A stretch of 64,000 nucleotides of DNA, taken from Chryseobacterium indicum. GTDB taxonomy: Bacteria > Bacteroidota > Bacteroidia > Flavobacteriales > Weeksellaceae. The position numbers and the translations under genes are program-made. The stretch is taken from the NCBI RefSeq assembly GCF_021504595.1, contig NZ_JACSGT010000001.1:3100001-3164000 (forward strand), in the 5' to 3' direction. Below the pieces are notes generated by a model. The model saw nothing but the letters and a program-made list of their open reading frames with translations. It did no database searches and was not told the DNA's origin. Positions within the stretch are counted from its first letter, which is position 1. Each line of letters opens with the position of its first letter. Below are positions 26,634 to 37,106 of the stretch, in pieces.

Positions 26634-29621
26634 ATGAAGAAACTTTTTACTGCTTTATTACTCGGTTTAATAGGCGGTTCGGCTATGGCTCAGTGGTCAC
26701 CCACAACGCCAAAGAGAAGTTCCAAAATGGAATTATCTCTTGAACGGAATTATTATAAGTTGGATATTGATCAGATCAGAACCCAACTTAGAGGCGCACA
26801 GGAAATGGGTCCTAACGCTAAACCTGTAATTATTTCATTGCCTACGCTAAGCGGAAAAATTGAAAAATTTGCCGTATACAGTTTTCCTGTTATGGCGAAA
26901 GATCTTGCTGAACAGTATCAGCTTGGTTCTTATGCCGGAGTGGGAGTAGATGATCCTGCAAAATACCTTAGATTTTCAGTAGCTCCTAATGATTTCCAGT
27001 CTATGGTTATCAATAATGGGCAATATGAATTTATTGAACCTACAAAAACGGATAAAACTATTTATTCCATTCATCCAAAAACTAAAAAGAATGAAAATGG
27101 TTTTGTGTGTTCTACAGAAGAAGGTCCGGCTGCGCAACATCAAATAGATCAAATGCTAAAAGCGGGTCACTCATTTGCCAATCAGCCAACAGATTTCTCA
27201 AAAAATTCAGACAAAAAGTACAGAACGTTAAGGCTGGTAATGTCTACAACAGGAGAATACACGCAGTTCTTTGGAGGAGTTGCAGGAGCATTAGCTCAGA
27301 TAAATGCGACGATAACGAGAGTAAATGCGGTATTTGAAAAAGACTTTGCCGTTCATTTAAATCTATTAAGTTATCCTGCATTAATTTATCCAGATCCTGC
27401 TACCGATCCTTATGATGCTGTTACAAGTGCCTCATCTCCACCTGCTACATGGAATACTTCTCTTAGAGATGTGTTGGCAAATAATGTAGGACAGGCTAAT
27501 TACGATATCGGACATTTATTTGGTGCTTCCGGAGGTGGAGGTAACGCAGGATGTATCGGATGTGTTTGTATGAGTCCTGTTGGTACAGGCTATGACTCTG
27601 TCGTAGGATATGGTAAAGGATCGGGTATTACTTCTCCTGCAACAGGAAGTACTTTACCGACTACAGCAAACCCGCCGTCAGGTGATAATTTCGATATTGA
27701 TTATGTAGCTCACGAAATGGGCCACCAATTAGGAGCCAACCATACTTTTGCTCATACAATGCAGGGAAGTCCTGTGCAAATGGAACCGGGTTCAGGGTCT
27801 ACGATTATGGGATACGCAGGTATTACAGGTACCGCTACGGATGTTCAGCCGCATTCTGACCCATATTTCTTTAAAGGAAGTATTGATCAGGTTCAGGCTA
27901 ACTTAATTACAAAAACCTGTGATGTAGAAACTTCTACTAATAATTTTCCACCAGTGATTGATGATTTACCAACTTATAACATTCCTAAAGGTACTGCGTT
28001 TGTATTAACAGCTTCTGCAACAGATCCTGAAAATAATCCAATGACGTATACTTGGGAAGAAGTTGATAATACCAATGTAGTGATTAATAAAACAAATTTA
28101 GGAACAACTACTACGGGAGCTACATTTAGATCTGTAAGCCCAACATCTAATCCAACTCGTTACTTCCCTAAATTAGAATCGGTACTTAACGGATACTTGG
28201 ATAATAGCAATAATACTTGGGAGGCTGTTTCTCAAGTTGCAAGAACAACAAATTTTGCGGTTACCGTAAGAGACAATAGCCCATTTGCAGATCAACAGCA
28301 AACAAGTACGAAAACACAACAGATAATTGTTGGAAATAACGGACCATTTAAAATAAATTCTCAATTTGCAAACAGTGCCGCTCCTTCACCAATTACTTGG
28401 GATGTTGTAAATACAAATGCGGCTCCTTACAATGTAGCAAATGTTAAAATTGATTATACAACAAACAATGGAGCTTCTTGGACGGTACTTTTAGCTTCAA
28501 CTCCAAATGATGGTTCTGAAAATATAAGTTTACCATCTTCATTGAATGGGCAGACTATAAAAGTAAGAGTATCTGCAATCGGAAATGTATTTTATGCTGT
28601 AAAATCAGTTTCTGTAACAGCTTTTGCTCCTTGCAACGGTACTGCTCCGACTTCTATTGTAGCAAATAATATTACAGTAAGTTCAGCAGATATAAGCTGG
28701 GCTCCTATTTCGGGTGCTACTTATATTGTAAGATATAAAAAGGTTTCAGAAACAACGTGGACTACCATCAATACAAGTGCTTTAAGTGTTACTTTATCAA
28801 ATTTACCAGACGGTACAGCTTATGAAGTTCAGATTGCAGCGGTGTGTTCAGGAACACCAAGTCCTTATTCTGCCTCTGTGAATTTTACTACCCTTACAAT
28901 GGGGACTTATTGTGCGGTAGCTACTAATAATGCTACAGATGACCATATTGCGGGAGTTACTTTAGGAACTATGACAAATACTTCAGGACCAAGCACGTAT
29001 ACAAGTTATGTATCAAATCCTGCTCTTCAGGTGAACCTTGTTAAAGGCAATACTTACACTTTATCTGTAACAAAAGGTTGGACAAGTTCAGCAGTTCCGG
29101 AAATGATTACAGCATGGATTGATTTCAATAGAAATGGTACATTCGAAGATTCTGAAAGAATTATGCAAAGTGCAAATACAGTAACAGCTAATCCTGTAAC
29201 TTCATCATTCACAGTTCCTGCTTCTGCAGTATCTGGTTTAGGATTAAGAATGAGAATCGGATTATTGTATTATGGTACTTCCGGATATGTTCACAATTAT
29301 TCTTGTGGAACTATTAATACGTATGGGGAATATGAAGATTATAATGTTGTTGTTTCTGAGGTTCAGTTAGCAACCAGTGATGTAGCAAACCCTAAAAATG
29401 ATATTCAGATTTATCCAAACCCGGCATCAGATATTTTAAATATTACAAAAGTGTCAGATAAAGCTTCTTATAAAATTTACGGAGCAACAGGGCAGTTAGT
29501 AAAACAAGGAAATATTACTGCCGGACAAATTAATGTTTCAGAATTAATTAAAGGCGGATATGTAATTACGATTGAAGAAAAAGGAAAAGATTCTTTCACT
29601 TCTAAATTCATCAAAAAATAA
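26634..29621 (+). CDS. Secreted M12B-like zinc metalloprotease with T9SS type A tail (paralogue 2)
   Basis: This 995-residue protein shares the architecture of the gene at 21079: signal peptide ending AMAQ, propeptide domain with the FSVAPNDFQSMVI block, catalytic HEMGHQLGANH near residue 359 with Met-turn GSGSTIMGYAGI, Ig-like segment, one fibronectin type III domain (CNGTAPTSIVANN onward), one GEVEDY-type domain in which the motif reads GEYEDYNV, and a T9SS type A domain. Its sorting domain has drifted from the near-identical pair upstream. It is transcribed alone, judging by the flanking terminators. Confidence 0.92.
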   Translation: MKKLFTALLLGLIGGSAMAQWSPTTPKRSSKMELSLERNYYKLDIDQIRTQLRGAQEMGPNAKPVIISLPTLSGKIEKFAVYSFPVMAKDLAEQYQLGSYAGVGVDDPAKYLRFSVAPNDFQSMVINNGQYEFIEPTKTDKTIYSIHPKTKKNENGFVCSTEEGPAAQHQIDQMLKAGHSFANQPTDFSKNSDKKYRTLRLVMSTTGEYTQFFGGVAGALAQINATITRVNAVFEKDFAVHLNLLSYPALIYPDPATDPYDAVTSASSPPATWNTSLRDVLANNVGQANYDIGHLFGASGGGGNAGCIGCVCMSPVGTGYDSVVGYGKGSGITSPATGSTLPTTANPPSGDNFDIDYVAHEMGHQLGANHTFAHTMQGSPVQMEPGSGSTIMGYAGITGTATDVQPHSDPYFFKGSIDQVQANLITKTCDVETSTNNFPPVIDDLPTYNIPKGTAFVLTASATDPENNPMTYTWEEVDNTNVVINKTNLGTTTTGATFRSVSPTSNPTRYFPKLESVLNGYLDNSNNTWEAVSQVARTTNFAVTVRDNSPFADQQQTSTKTQQIIVGNNGPFKINSQFANSAAPSPITWDVVNTNAAPYNVANVKIDYTTNNGASWTVLLASTPNDGSENISLPSSLNGQTIKVRVSAIGNVFYAVKSVSVTAFAPCNGTAPTSIVANNITVSSADISWAPISGATYIVRYKKVSETTWTTINTSALSVTLSNLPDGTAYEVQIAAVCSGTPSPYSASVNFTTLTMGTYCAVATNNATDDHIAGVTLGTMTNTSGPSTYTSYVSNPALQVNLVKGNTYTLSVTKGWTSSAVPEMITAWIDFNRNGTFEDSERIMQSANTVTANPVTSSFTVPASAVSGLGLRMRIGLLYYGTSGYVHNYSCGTINTYGEYEDYNVVVSEVQLATSDVANPKNDIQIYPNPASDILNITKVSDKASYKIYGATGQLVKQGNITAGQINVSELIKGGYVITIEEKGKDSFTSKFIKK

Positions 29622-29643
29622 TTTAAGCCTTATTTAAATAATA

Positions 29644-29673
29644 AAATCCTCAGATTTTCTGGGGATTTTTTTT
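29644..29673 (+). terminator. Terminator after second M12B-like gene
   Basis: A 10-bp stem AAATCCTCAG / CTGGGGATTT with a 5-nt loop runs into a T run. Confidence 0.85.
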
Positions 29674-29867
29674 GCTTATTACTGTATGTCCAATTTGTAT
29701 TCCGATATTTTGTTTTTAATAATATCCAATGAATTAAAATAAGATCAGATTTTCAATTTCGTATATATTGTTTGTTTGGTTAGTTATTCCCAATGCTTTG
29801 AATTGAATTATTGAAAAGTCTGTATAAAAAAAATGGAAATATTTTTAATTTAATAATTAAATTTGTT

Positions 29868-29875
29868 TAGATTTG
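29868..29875 (+). promoter_or_regulatory. -7 element of giant protease gene
   Basis: TAGATTTG is an exact TAnnTTTG match, 24 bp upstream of the start codon. Confidence 0.5.
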
Positions 29876-29899
29876 TGTAATTAATATATTGAGAAAGTT

Positions 29900-32800
29900 A
29901 TGAAGAAAAATTTTACTTCTTTCTTTTTCCTCTTTTTGTTTGCGATTACCAGTGCACAATGGAGTCCCACGACATTTCGAGGAGAAAAGACGAGAGCTAG
30001 TTCTGAGATTAAGAACTACTACTCTTTGGACATTTCTCTACTAAAGTCTCAATTGGCGAAAGCTCAGGAAACGGGAAAAAATGCAAAACCCGTCACGATC
30101 TCTTTGCCAACTTTAGATGGGAAAATTGAAAAATTTGCCGTTTACAGCTTCCCTGTGGTAGTGAAAGAACTGGCAGACCAGTATCAGTTAGGCTCTTATG
30201 TAGGAGTCGGGGTAGATGATCCTGGCAAATACCTGAGATTCAGTTTAGCACCGGATGATTTTCAGTCGATGATCGTCAAGGATGGTAAATATGAATTCAT
30301 AGAACCTGCTGATAAAAACAAAACAGTTTATGGTGTGCATCCAAAAACTGATAAAAGTAATGAAGGTTTTCTTTGTTCTATGAACGAAGATAAGCTGTCT
30401 AAGCAAGAGATAGCAAATCTTTATTCAGCAGGGAAGTCATTTGCCAACCAGACAACAAACTTTGCCAAGTCATCCGACAAAAAGTACAGAACCATGAGGC
30501 TGGCAATGTCTGTAACGGGTGAATATACTCAGTACTTCGGAGGTACAGTTGCTAATGCTTTAACAGCAATCAATGCTACATTAACAAGAGTAAATGGTGT
30601 ATTTGAAAAAGATTTTGCATTACACCTCAATTTACAAAATTATCCGAACATAATTTATACTAATGCTTCTACCGATCCATATTCGCCTGCAGCGCAGATG
30701 AATAACTGGAATTTGGAACTTCAGCAGACTCTTACAGCCAATGTTGGTAATGCCAACTACGATATCGGACACTTATTCGGAGCTTCCGGAGGGGGTGGTA
30801 ATGCAGGTTGTATCGGGTGTGTCTGTATAGATCCTACAAGTTCCACTTCTCAACAGAAAGGATCGGGATATACTTCTCCTGCGGATGGTATTCCTCAGGG
30901 AGATAATTTTGATATAGATTATGTTGCTCATGAAATGGGACACCAGCTGGGAGCAAACCATACCTTTTCTCACGGTCTGGAAAGTGCAGGTGTAAATGTT
31001 GAGCCGGGTTCTGGTTCAACAATTATGGGTTATGCCGGGATTACTGGAGCAAATACGGATGTTCAGGCTCATTCTGATCCTTATTTCCATGCTGTAAGTA
31101 TTACACAGGTACAAAATAATCTTACCAGTAAAACCTGTGATGTTGAAACCCCGGTTACAAATAATCCTCCTGTAATTGCGCCATTATCAACATTTAATAT
31201 TCCTAAAGGTACGGCATTCGTTTTAACGGCTTCTGCAACAGATCCAGAAAACGATCCTATGACGTATTGCTGGGAAGAAGTTGATAATGCAAGTGTTACT
31301 ATTAATAAGAATAACTTAGGAACTACTGCAAGCGGAGCCTCGTTTAGATCATTTAACCCTACAACAAGCCCAACAAGATATTTTCCTAAATTATCTTCTG
31401 TATTGGCGGGAGTATTAAATAACTCTAACAATGGATGGGAATCTGTTTCTACCGTTGCAAGAACAACAAACTTCAGAGTTACGGTAAGAGATAATAATCC
31501 GGTGCCAACTCAGCAGCAGACTCAGTTTGCCAATCAGCAGATCATTGTTGGAAACGATGGGCCGTTCAAAGTAACTACAACCACAGCATATAATAACGGT
31601 GCAACGAACGTAACATGGGATGTGGTAAATACTACCGCTGCTCCTTATAGTGTAGCGAATGTAAAAATTGATTATACTACAGACAACGGAGTAACATGGA
31701 CGGTAGCTGCAGCTTCCACACCAAATGACGGAAGTGAGTCTCTTAACCTAACGGGTCTTACTCTTGGAGGAACAGTTAAGATCAGAGTGAGCTCTATCGG
31801 AAATGTTTTCTATGCAATCGGAAGTTCAACAGTAGCTTCTTTGCTAAACTGTACCGGAGCTGCTCCTACAGGTATTGTAGTTTCTGCTATTACACAGACT
31901 ACTGCTACAGTAACATGGACAGCAACTGCTAACTCTACTTATATTGTTAGATATCGTCCGGTAGGAAGTACAACATGGATTACTGTGAATGCGGCATCAA
32001 ACTCTGTAAACCTTACAGGTCTTAGTGACAGCATCCAGTACGAAGTACAGGTTTCTACAGTTTGTAGCGGTGTTCAGGGACCTTTCTCTGCTTCTACGAA
32101 CTTTACAACTTTAGGACTTACTTATTGTACAATGACATCAAGTAACCCTACAGAAGAATATATTTCTAACGTTACAGTAACTCCTGTAGGAGCTTCTGTA
32201 ATGAGTAATAACTCTGCAGGTGCTACTTACACAGATTACTCTACTACAGCAAGTGCTTTGGTAAATTTAGTAATCGGTTCTACTGGTAATACAGTTTCAG
32301 TTAGCAAGGCTTGGACAGGTACAGTATATAGTGAAGCTGTAGGAGTATGGATCGACTTCAACAGAAATGGAGTTTTTGAAGCTACAGAACAGGTAATGAA
32401 TTCTGCAGCAAGTACAACTACTCCTGTATCTGCCACTTTCAATGTTCCGACAACTGCTTATAACGGACCTGCAACTACTAAGATGAGAGTTGCATTACAA
32501 TTCAGCTCTTCTCCGGTAATGTGTACAAGTTATACATATGGAGAGGTTGAAGATTACGCAGTAAAATTAATTCAGCCAATTGCTTGTACAAGTAATGCTC
32601 CGTTAAACTTATCGGTTACAAATATTACAGCAACTTCTGCATATGTAACATGGGATCCTGCAACGGGGGCAACTTATGTTTTACAATACAGACAGGTAGG
32701 TTCTCCGACTTGGATTACAGTTCCTTTAACAACGAATGCTTATACACTGAGCAACCTTCTTGAACAGACTCAATATGAGGTTCAGGTAGCTTATGTTTGT

Positions 32801-35800
32801 TCGGGAACTACGGGAACATTTACTGCTCCTTTGCAATTCACGACTCCGGCGGTTACATATTGTAATATTACTTCTACGAATAATACCAATGGATATATTT
32901 CTAACGTAACGGTAGCTCCAGTGAGTTCTTACGTAATGAGTAACAATTCAGGAGCGAATTCATATACGAATTATTCTCCAGATCCTACCAAATTGATAAC
33001 ATTGGTTCGTAATACTGCCAATAACTCAATTTCTGTTTCTAAATCTTGGTTAACAACTACTCAATCTTCACTTGCAGTCGGAGCTTGGATTGATTTCAAC
33101 AGAAACGGTATCTTTGAAGCTGCAGAAAGAGTAATTAATACTACTGCAAGTACAACCACTCCTATTACAGCTACATTTACAGTTCCTACAACTTCTTACA
33201 ATGGTCCGTTAACACTTAGAATGAGAGTTATTTTCTCTACTTCTACAATTACAGATCCTTGTGCAACGGTTGCAAATGGAGAAATCGAAGATTATGCGGT
33301 TAAGATTATTGATCTTGCGGCTTGTACAACGGCTCCTCCAACACCGATAGTGGTTTCAAACGTTACAGCTTCTACAGCTTTGGTTTCTTGGATCAATACT
33401 ACGGGAGCAACTTATACATTAAGATACAGAACAGGTACTGGTGCTTGGACGGTAATTGCTGCTCCGGTAACCAACCCTTACACTATTATAAACTTAAATG
33501 CTTCCACTACTTACGAAGTACAGGTTGCAACTATTTGTGGTGGCGTTACAGGGGCTTGGTCTGCTTCTACTTATTTTACAACCCCTGCAATTTCATATTG
33601 TAATTCAGGTACTGCGACTGTAACTGACGGATACATTAATAATATTACTGTTACAGGTACTAATACACCGATGATGTCTAACAACTCCGGAGCTAGTACT
33701 TACACAGATTATTCTAATGATCCTACTAAGATCATTACTTTGGCTCGTAACTCTACAGGTAACGTACTTTCTGTAGGAAGAACGATCTTATCAAGCACAT
33801 ATTCTACTTATGCTTGGATTGATTTTAACGGAGATGGAATTTTTAATAACAATCCTACTACAGTTGCCGGTGGAGAAAGAATAATGAACTTAGGTTATTC
33901 TTCAATAACACCTGTTACTGCTAATTTTGCTGTTCCTGCCGGAGCTTACTCTGGTACGAATAAAGTAAAAATGCGTGTGATTGTTTATTATTTGACACCT
34001 ACCGATGCTTGTTCACCTCTTACAAGTAATGGCGAGGTAGAAGACTATCAGGTTCAGTTTGTAGATATCCAGCCATGTACTACGGCTGCTCCTACAGGTA
34101 TTACAATATCTAATATTGCAGCTACTACAGCTACAGTATCCTGGATCTCTTCTACTGGGGCAACTTATTTGGTAAGATGGAGAACTACCAACCCTGTGGG
34201 AGCTTGGAATACATCTCCTGTAGTTACAGGAAACCTTTATAATATTACAGGGCTTACTGAACAGACTGCTTATGAAGTACAGGTAGCTACAATTTGTGGT
34301 GGAGTTCAGGGACCTTGGTCTAACTCTGTACTTTTCACAACTACTCCGATTACTTATTGTAATATGACGGGTACAGGAACGACTGACTTTATTTCAAATG
34401 TGACAATAACTTCAGTGAATCCGGGTATTCCTCCAATGAGCAATACTTCTGTACAGACAAACTACATCAGCTATACCACTCCGGCTACATTGGTGAATCT
34501 GGAAATAGGTTCTACAAATAACCAGATTTCAGTAGCTAAGGGCGGGGCACAAAATGATGCAGTTTCAGCTTGGATCGATTTTAACAGAAACGGAGTATTT
34601 GAAACTACAGAGCAAATTATGGCGTCTGCGGCAAGTACTACAACTCCTGTTACAGCATTATTCAGTGTTCCTTCAACAGCATATAACGGGCCTTTAACAA
34701 CTACAATGAGAGTTGTTCTTAAACGTACAAGTGCGCCTGTTATGTGTCAGAATGCGGTGAATGGTGAAGTCGAAGATTATGCGGTGAAATTGAGACCTTG
34801 TTCTACAACAGCACCTACTAATTTAGCATTTAACACAATTACTCATACTTCTGCGAATGTTACGTGGACTGTGCCTGCAGGTGGTCTTACATTTATTGTA
34901 AGATACAGAGTGGCAGGAACAAGTACATGGACTCAGGTTGTGGTATCAACTTTAACAGGTAACCCACCATTGGCTTTAACCGGTTTAACACCTGCTACGA
35001 CTTATGAAGTACAGATAGCAGGAAGTTGTGGAACAACTCCGGGTACATTTACACCTACACAGACATTCACTACAAGATGTGATCCAACCCCTCCGAATGT
35101 TACAATAGGAACTGTAACTACCAACTCAGCTGTAGTAACATGGGCTCCTGTTGTACCAAGTGCTACTTATGTAATCAGATACAGAATTGTAGGTACAGCA
35201 ACATGGGCTACAATCAACGTTACTGCAGCACCATTAAATACATATACACTTACAGGTTTAAGCCCATATACGACTTATGAAGTACAGGTGGCGAATATCT
35301 GTAATGGAGAAACTACTGTAAATCCATGGTCTAATCCTAAAGTGTTTACTACGGAAAGAACTTGTCAGTTACCTCCTCCGGGACTTACCATTACAGCGAT
35401 TACTCCGACTACGGCGCAGGTAACATGGGATCCTTTCCCGGGTGCTACTTATATCCTGAGATACAGAAAAGTAGGTATTCCGAGCTGGACAATGGTACCA
35501 TCGAATACCAATACGATTACTCTTACAGGTTTATTAGAGTTAACACAGTATGAAATGCAGGTAGCAAACGTTTGTAGCGGAACTCCGGGTACATATACAC
35601 TGCCTTATTTCTTCACGACACCAACAATTGTTTACTGTCAGATGGCATCTACCGGAACAACAACTTCAGAGTATATCTCTAAAGTAACGGTAACGCCAAA
35701 TGGTAAACCTCAGATGACGAATACTTCCGTAGGATCTAATTATACAGATTATACAGGAGTTCCGGCTAAATTTATTGAACTGATTCAGGGGTCTTCCGAC

Positions 35801-36346
35801 AATAAAATCATAATTGATAAAAAGCTGTCAGGAAACAATAAAGCAGGAGTTGCAGTATGGATCGATTTCAACAGAAACGGATACTTCGATATTAATGAAA
35901 GAATCCTTGCTGACGGACCAAACAGTAATCCTACTGCGAGCACTACATTTACGGTACCTGCAGATGCATTCATCAGTCTGGTAGACTACAAATATGTAGT
36001 AATGAGAGTGGCAATGGGCAAAGATATTATTCCTGTAAATTGTACCAACTTCCCGAATGGAGAAGTAGAAGATTACACGGTAAGAATTTCTAAACTTCCT
36101 GTTGCTAATTCAATTAATCAAACAGATGTCATGATTTATCCGAACCCGGTGAGTTCTGTACTGTATGTGAAAAATATCAGCAAAAAAGCGAATTATAAGA
36201 TCTATAATTCAGCAGGACAGTTATTGTCAAGCGGTATTATCTTAAACAACAAGATTGACGTTCATAACCTGATAAATGGACTTTATGTAATAGACATTTT
36301 GGATGGAGACACCATTTCTGTTCAGAAGAAATTTATTAAAGAATAA
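29900..36346 (+). CDS. Giant secreted M12B-like metalloprotease with seven Fn3 and five GEVEDY domains, T9SS tail
   Basis: This 2148-residue protein starts like its two paralogues (signal peptide, propeptide, HEMGHQLGANH near residue 342, Met-turn GSGSTIMGYAGI). After the Ig-like segment it carries a long array: seven fibronectin type III units recognisable by [TA]APT...TATVTW-type starts, and five GEVEDY-type domains ending GEVEDYAVKL, GEIEDYAVKI, GEVEDYQVQF, GEVEDYAVKL and GEVEDYTVRI. A T9SS type A domain ends the chain. The array is about four times that of the paralogues and suggests intragenic duplication that extends reach or substrate binding. It is the last gene of the cluster, with a terminator 26 bp after its stop codon. 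Confidence 0.92.
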   Translation: MKKNFTSFFFLFLFAITSAQWSPTTFRGEKTRASSEIKNYYSLDISLLKSQLAKAQETGKNAKPVTISLPTLDGKIEKFAVYSFPVVVKELADQYQLGSYVGVGVDDPGKYLRFSLAPDDFQSMIVKDGKYEFIEPADKNKTVYGVHPKTDKSNEGFLCSMNEDKLSKQEIANLYSAGKSFANQTTNFAKSSDKKYRTMRLAMSVTGEYTQYFGGTVANALTAINATLTRVNGVFEKDFALHLNLQNYPNIIYTNASTDPYSPAAQMNNWNLELQQTLTANVGNANYDIGHLFGASGGGGNAGCIGCVCIDPTSSTSQQKGSGYTSPADGIPQGDNFDIDYVAHEMGHQLGANHTFSHGLESAGVNVEPGSGSTIMGYAGITGANTDVQAHSDPYFHAVSITQVQNNLTSKTCDVETPVTNNPPVIAPLSTFNIPKGTAFVLTASATDPENDPMTYCWEEVDNASVTINKNNLGTTASGASFRSFNPTTSPTRYFPKLSSVLAGVLNNSNNGWESVSTVARTTNFRVTVRDNNPVPTQQQTQFANQQIIVGNDGPFKVTTTTAYNNGATNVTWDVVNTTAAPYSVANVKIDYTTDNGVTWTVAAASTPNDGSESLNLTGLTLGGTVKIRVSSIGNVFYAIGSSTVASLLNCTGAAPTGIVVSAITQTTATVTWTATANSTYIVRYRPVGSTTWITVNAASNSVNLTGLSDSIQYEVQVSTVCSGVQGPFSASTNFTTLGLTYCTMTSSNPTEEYISNVTVTPVGASVMSNNSAGATYTDYSTTASALVNLVIGSTGNTVSVSKAWTGTVYSEAVGVWIDFNRNGVFEATEQVMNSAASTTTPVSATFNVPTTAYNGPATTKMRVALQFSSSPVMCTSYTYGEVEDYAVKLIQPIACTSNAPLNLSVTNITATSAYVTWDPATGATYVLQYRQVGSPTWITVPLTTNAYTLSNLLEQTQYEVQVAYVCSGTTGTFTAPLQFTTPAVTYCNITSTNNTNGYISNVTVAPVSSYVMSNNSGANSYTNYSPDPTKLITLVRNTANNSISVSKSWLTTTQSSLAVGAWIDFNRNGIFEAAERVINTTASTTTPITATFTVPTTSYNGPLTLRMRVIFSTSTITDPCATVANGEIEDYAVKIIDLAACTTAPPTPIVVSNVTASTALVSWINTTGATYTLRYRTGTGAWTVIAAPVTNPYTIINLNASTTYEVQVATICGGVTGAWSASTYFTTPAISYCNSGTATVTDGYINNITVTGTNTPMMSNNSGASTYTDYSNDPTKIITLARNSTGNVLSVGRTILSSTYSTYAWIDFNGDGIFNNNPTTVAGGERIMNLGYSSITPVTANFAVPAGAYSGTNKVKMRVIVYYLTPTDACSPLTSNGEVEDYQVQFVDIQPCTTAAPTGITISNIAATTATVSWISSTGATYLVRWRTTNPVGAWNTSPVVTGNLYNITGLTEQTAYEVQVATICGGVQGPWSNSVLFTTTPITYCNMTGTGTTDFISNVTITSVNPGIPPMSNTSVQTNYISYTTPATLVNLEIGSTNNQISVAKGGAQNDAVSAWIDFNRNGVFETTEQIMASAASTTTPVTALFSVPSTAYNGPLTTTMRVVLKRTSAPVMCQNAVNGEVEDYAVKLRPCSTTAPTNLAFNTITHTSANVTWTVPAGGLTFIVRYRVAGTSTWTQVVVSTLTGNPPLALTGLTPATTYEVQIAGSCGTTPGTFTPTQTFTTRCDPTPPNVTIGTVTTNSAVVTWAPVVPSATYVIRYRIVGTATWATINVTAAPLNTYTLTGLSPYTTYEVQVANICNGETTVNPWSNPKVFTTERTCQLPPPGLTITAITPTTAQVTWDPFPGATYILRYRKVGIPSWTMVPSNTNTITLTGLLELTQYEMQVANVCSGTPGTYTLPYFFTTPTIVYCQMASTGTTTSEYISKVTVTPNGKPQMTNTSVGSNYTDYTGVPAKFIELIQGSSDNKIIIDKKLSGNNKAGVAVWIDFNRNGYFDINERILADGPNSNPTASTTFTVPADAFISLVDYKYVVMRVAMGKDIIPVNCTNFPNGEVEDYTVRISKLPVANSINQTDVMIYPNPVSSVLYVKNISKKANYKIYNSAGQLLSSGIILNNKIDVHNLINGLYVIDILDGDTISVQKKFIKE

Positions 36347-36372
36347 TACATTTAATCATTAATCAACTTAAG

Positions 36373-36405
36373 CAGGCTCTCAGAAATGAGAGCCTGTTTT
36401 TTTTT
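36373..36405 (+). terminator. Terminator after giant protease
   Basis: CAGGCTCTCA pairs with TGAGAGCCTG across GAAA and is followed by nine T. Confidence 0.9.
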
Positions 36406-36424
36406 ACCTGAAGAACAGAAGCAT

Positions 36425-36456
36425 GAAAAAACTCGTTAGAAATAATCCAACGAGCT
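36425..36456 (-). terminator. Terminator after coaE
   Basis: On the minus strand CTCGTT pairs with AACGAG and is followed by TTTTTTC just after the coaE stop. Confidence 0.7.
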
Positions 36457-36461
36457 TAATT

Positions 36462-37097
36462 TTATTCGATATCGAAGACGATCTTTTCGGTTTGTTCCTT
36501 GAGATCTTCAAGATTGGTATTGTTATAAATAATGCAGTCTGCAAGTTTTATTTTGTCTTTTTCCGGCATCTGTTTTTCCATCACTGCCTGAACTTCGCGG
36601 TAGGTTTTTCCGTCCCGGTCCATCACTCTTTTTATTCTGATATTATCTTCCGCAGTTACCAATATAGACTTGTAGCATTGCAGGTTTAATTTTAACTCAA
36701 ACAATAAAGCTGTTTCTTTAAAAACCAGATATTTCGTTTGTCTTTTTACCCAATCCTCAAAATCTGTTCTTACAGCAGGATGAATAATTTCATTTAATCC
36801 CTGAAGTAAATCTTTATCGTTAAAAACTTTTTCAGCAACATATTTACGGTTGTAGACTCCGTTTTCATCATAGGCATTATCTCCTAAAAGTTCTTTGATC
36901 TTCTGTTTTAAATCATCATTGTCATTCACAATATCTTTTGCCCTGTCATCCGAATAATAAACCGGAAATCCGAACTCTTCAATAAATTTTGCAACTGTAG
37001 TTTTTCCGGATCCGATTCCGCCAGTTAAGCCAATGATTTTGGGTGCAGATAAGGGATCAGGTTCTGCTTTCTGAGCTTCCGAATGTAATTCCTCCAT
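36462..37097 (-). CDS. coaE: Dephospho-CoA kinase
   Basis: This 211-residue cytoplasmic enzyme phosphorylates dephospho-CoA at the 3'-hydroxyl with ATP, the last step of CoA synthesis. The P-loop GGIGSGKTTVAKF is near residue 27, followed by the DDRAKDIV and HPAVR motifs and the lid region with DRDGK. About 20 extra residues precede the usual start. No Met lies closer to the P-loop, so the longer N-terminus is kept. It is the last of a coaE / MBL / ruvB minus-strand group, 9 bp after the MBL gene. Confidence 0.95.
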   Translation of the reverse strand: MEELHSEAQKAEPDPLSAPKIIGLTGGIGSGKTTVAKFIEEFGFPVYYSDDRAKDIVNDNDDLKQKIKELLGDNAYDENGVYNRKYVAEKVFNDKDLLQGLNEIIHPAVRTDFEDWVKRQTKYLVFKETALLFELKLNLQCYKSILVTAEDNIRIKRVMDRDGKTYREVQAVMEKQMPEKDKIKLADCIIYNNTNLEDLKEQTEKIVFDIE

Positions 37098-37106
37098 AAT
37101 TAAAAA

